Shown: positions 5,982 to 7,292 of the stretch, piece by piece
Position numbering within the stretch: position 1 is the first letter of the stretch
Layout: every line of letters begins with the position of its first letter
DNA from: Gammaproteobacteria bacterium
GTDB lineage: Bacteria; Pseudomonadota; Gammaproteobacteria; PS1; Pseudothioglobaceae
NCBI GenBank assembly: GCA_029937335.1
Contig: JAPYQD010000034.1
Coordinates: forward strand, 1 to 7,292
Direction: 5' to 3'
DNA length: 7,292 nucleotides
Notes under the pieces: model-generated
What the model was told of the DNA's origin: nothing
Seen by the model: the letters and a program-made list of their open reading frames with translations, nothing else
Databases searched by the model: none
Translations under genes and position numbers: made by a program

Positions 5982-6478
5982 TAATGCGCATGATGATTGT
6001 GATCCATCATTATTTTACCCTTTCTCACAACAGCATGAACCATCTGTGTCGTTCCATTGTCAAACTTTAGGGTGATCATTACTACCTCGCCTTCTTTAGG
6101 TACTGTATTTGGTCCAATCAACATAATATGCCAACTTCCAGGCTTTAAGCTCAAACTACCATTAGCATTAATTGGTATAAACTCTTGTTTGGTCATTTTC
6201 ATTAGGCCATCTTGGTTAGTGGTTCTGTGTAACTCCACGCGCTGGTAGCCTTTTGCATGCGCAGACAGTAATTTAACCGTGACATGAGTATTGTTGCTAA
6301 TCTGCATAAATAGACCTAACATCGGAGCATTAGGTGGTGCAGATCTAACCCACGGATCGTGTATCACCACACCTGTAGGTTGATGACTCATAGAGTGATT
6401 ATGCTCCATTGCAGAAGCTGAGTTAAAGCTTGTTATTGCAACAAGCGCTAAAATGGTTGTTTTTATTTTATTAAACAT
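5981..6478 (-). CDS. Periplasmic copper chaperone, PCu(A)C family
   Basis: PCu(A)C proteins bind Cu(I) in the periplasm and pass it to SCO or directly to the CuA site of cytochrome oxidase. The 165-residue product has a clear signal peptide (hydrophobic 7-17, likely cleavage after ASA at residue 23) and the family ligands: His84 (VELHRT), Met93/Met95 (GLMKMT) and the HxM pair His117/Met119 (PGSWHIML). Both ends of the mature chain are His/Met-rich (MEHNHSMSH and DHNHHAH), which suggests extra copper binding. I chose ATG 6478 because AAGGA sits seven bases upstream (- strand, 6486-6490) and it places the signal peptide at the N-terminus. An in-frame ATG at 6508 would add ten residues before it and has no Shine-Dalgarno. 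Confidence 0.92.
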   Translation of the reverse strand: MFNKIKTTILALVAITSFNSASAMEHNHSMSHQPTGVVIHDPWVRSAPPNAPMLGLFMQISNNTHVTVKLLSAHAKGYQRVELHRTTNQDGLMKMTKQEFIPINANGSLSLKPGSWHIMLIGPNTVPKEGEVVMITLKFDNGTTQMVHAVVRKGKIMMDHNHHAH

Positions 6479-6513
6479 ATATTTTTCCTTAAAGTGAGAC
6501 CTTTGCATAAATA

Positions 6514-6583
6514 GGAGTGATTAGAAAAAATCGTTGTAAATTATATATAAAACATTTGAATAAGTGGGGTGATTAGCAAAATT
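6514..6583. repeat. Pair of 18-bp direct repeats flanking the copper operon -10
   Basis: GGAGTGATTAGAAAAAAT (6514-6531) and GGGGTGATTAGCAAAATT (6566-6583) match at 15 of 18 positions, sharing an identical GTGATTAG core. They are offset by 52 bp, close to five helical turns. The predicted - strand -10 (6540-6545) lies between them. Paired sites like this in a divergent control region are typical of regulator binding, but no regulator is identified. Confidence 0.45.
6540..6545 (-). promoter_or_regulatory. Possible -10 of the copper chaperone operon
   Basis: The - strand reads TATAAT at 6545-6540, a consensus -10 about 60 bases upstream of the chosen ATG at 6478. The predicted start would be near 6533, leaving a leader of about 55 bases that includes the AAGGA ribosome binding site and one copy of the direct repeat. 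No TTGACA-like -35 is seen at 15-18 bp, and the expected -35 position overlaps or abuts the second repeat copy, which would fit activator-dependent control. Confidence 0.45.
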
Positions 6584-6610
6584 CAATTTTTACCCAATCA
6601 GAGCAGATGA

Positions 6611-6625
6611 TAAAATAACGCCATG
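6611..6625 (+). promoter_or_regulatory. Possible -10 element for leaderless phoH transcript
   Basis: TAAAAT at 6611-6616 ends six bases before the phoH ATG (6623-6625), which places the predicted start site at the start codon itself. No Shine-Dalgarno is visible between them. A weak -35-like TTTTAC lies at 6588-6593 with a 17-bp spacer. Confidence 0.45.
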
Positions 6626-7292
6626 AAGATAACACTGGATGTTCAAAACCTAGAACAATTAGCCAATATTTGTGGCTCACTAGATAAGCATTTAGAAGTT
6701 ATCGCTAAAAGTCTTGATGTTGTCATTAATAATAAAGGGGTTGACTTTAGTATTACTGGTAACAGTTCAGCGTTAGCTGCAAAAGTATTAGAAGATTTAT
6801 TGGTGTTGTCAAGCAAACAAACTATTAAGCTTCATGATTTAGAGATGTGTATCAAGGCTCGAACACAAGATAACTCACCCAATGAATCGGTTAATATTAA
6901 AACCAAGCGTAAATTTATTCATGTACGTTCTCTCAATCAACAACTTTACGTTAAAGCTATCCAGGATCAAGACTGCGTCTTTGGCATTGGTCCGGCAGGC
7001 ACAGGGAAAACCTATCTTGCAGTAGCAAGAGCAGTTGAAGCCTTAGAGAGCTCAGATGTTAGGCGCATCGTTTTAGTGCGTCCTGCGGTTGAAGCAGGTG
7101 AAAAACTGGGCTTTTTGCCCGGTGATTTAACTGAAAAAATCGATCCTTACTTACGCCCTATTTATGATGCTTTATACGAAATGATGGGGTTTGATAAAGT
7201 CACCAAACTGTTAGATAAAAATATTATCGAAGTCGCGCCACTTGCTTTTATGCGTGGCCGAACTCTGAACGAAGCTTTTATTATTTTGGATG
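6623..7292 (+). CDS. ybeZ: PhoH-family ATPase (YbeZ type), N-terminal part, truncated by window end
   Basis: 223 codons are present and the frame is open at the right edge. The protein is a cytoplasmic P-loop ATPase of the PhoH family, linked to RNA metabolism and usually paired with the endoribonuclease YbeY in ribosome maturation. Visible are an N-terminal nucleic-acid-binding-like region (about 1-80), the family segment KFIHVRSLNQQLYVKAIQDQD (97-117), Walker A GPAGTGKT (123-130), VRPAVEAGEKLGFLPGDL (152-169) and the beginning of Walker B (AFIILD, 218-223), where the window cuts it. The gene is divergent from the copper operon. Next to it in relatives one expects ybeY, a CorC/YbeX protein and lnt. 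The start is ATG 6623, in line with family N-termini, without a Shine-Dalgarno. Confidence 0.93.
   Translation, partial: MKITLDVQNLEQLANICGSLDKHLEVIAKSLDVVINNKGVDFSITGNSSALAAKVLEDLLVLSSKQTIKLHDLEMCIKARTQDNSPNESVNIKTKRKFIHVRSLNQQLYVKAIQDQDCVFGIGPAGTGKTYLAVARAVEALESSDVRRIVLVRPAVEAGEKLGFLPGDLTEKIDPYLRPIYDALYEMMGFDKVTKLLDKNIIEVAPLAFMRGRTLNEAFIILD

Noticed and set aside
6479..6508. Upstream ATG at 6508 as the start of the copper chaperone
   Set aside because: It adds ten polar/charged residues in front of a good signal peptide and has no Shine-Dalgarno, while ATG 6478 has AAGGA seven bases upstream.
1..7292. Mobile element, CRISPR array, toxin-antitoxin or defence system
   Set aside because: No transposase, integrase, regular repeat-spacer pattern, tRNA, or defence-type gene is visible on either strand.

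Overview
The window looks like a stretch of chromosome from an AT-rich gammaproteobacterium. The evidence is gammaproteobacterial-type GlyQ, a YqaA/NlpD-like gene pair, MiaB and PhoH (YbeZ), all with AT-biased codon use. The general look (low GC, very tight packing, few Shine-Dalgarno sites) would suit the SUP05/Thioglobus and sulfur-oxidising symbiont group, but that placement is inference from style and gene content, not a search result.

Layout. Positions 3-203 hold the 3' end of a + strand gene I cannot identify with confidence. Positions 204-474 are non-coding but full of signals: an AT-rich hairpin at the stop codon, a 15-T homopolymer, a perfect extended -10 element (TGCTATAAT), then three consecutive stem-loops leading toward glyQ. 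From 475 to 4844 five + strand genes are packed almost without gaps: glyQ (glycyl-tRNA synthetase alpha subunit), a YqaA-type membrane protein, a short NlpD-like lipoprotein with a degenerate LytM domain, an MscS-family channel, and miaB (tRNA methylthiotransferase). From 4841 to 6478 a three-gene - strand operon reads pcuAC-type periplasmic copper chaperone -> SCO1/SenC copper/thiol protein -> small membrane-anchored protein of unknown function. A divergent intergenic region (6479-6622) separates this operon from the 5' part of phoH/ybeZ, which runs off the window end.

How the genes work together. The - strand trio is a coherent copper-delivery module: PCu(A)C and SCO proteins are known to load the CuA centre of cytochrome oxidase, and the third gene is likely a partner. 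Its position is notable because miaB and phoH/ybeZ are commonly adjacent in gammaproteobacteria, and here the copper module separates them. The + strand genes are housekeeping (translation, tRNA modification, envelope, osmotic protection) and probably share read-through transcription, with extra promoters inside the run. GlyS, the obligate partner of GlyQ, is not next to glyQ.

I found no clear new defence or mobile system. The most interesting points are the structured leader or small RNA before glyQ with its T15 tract in the promoter spacer, the apparent leaderless starts of mscS and phoH, the paired direct repeats in the copper operon control region, and the copper cassette wedged between miaB and phoH.
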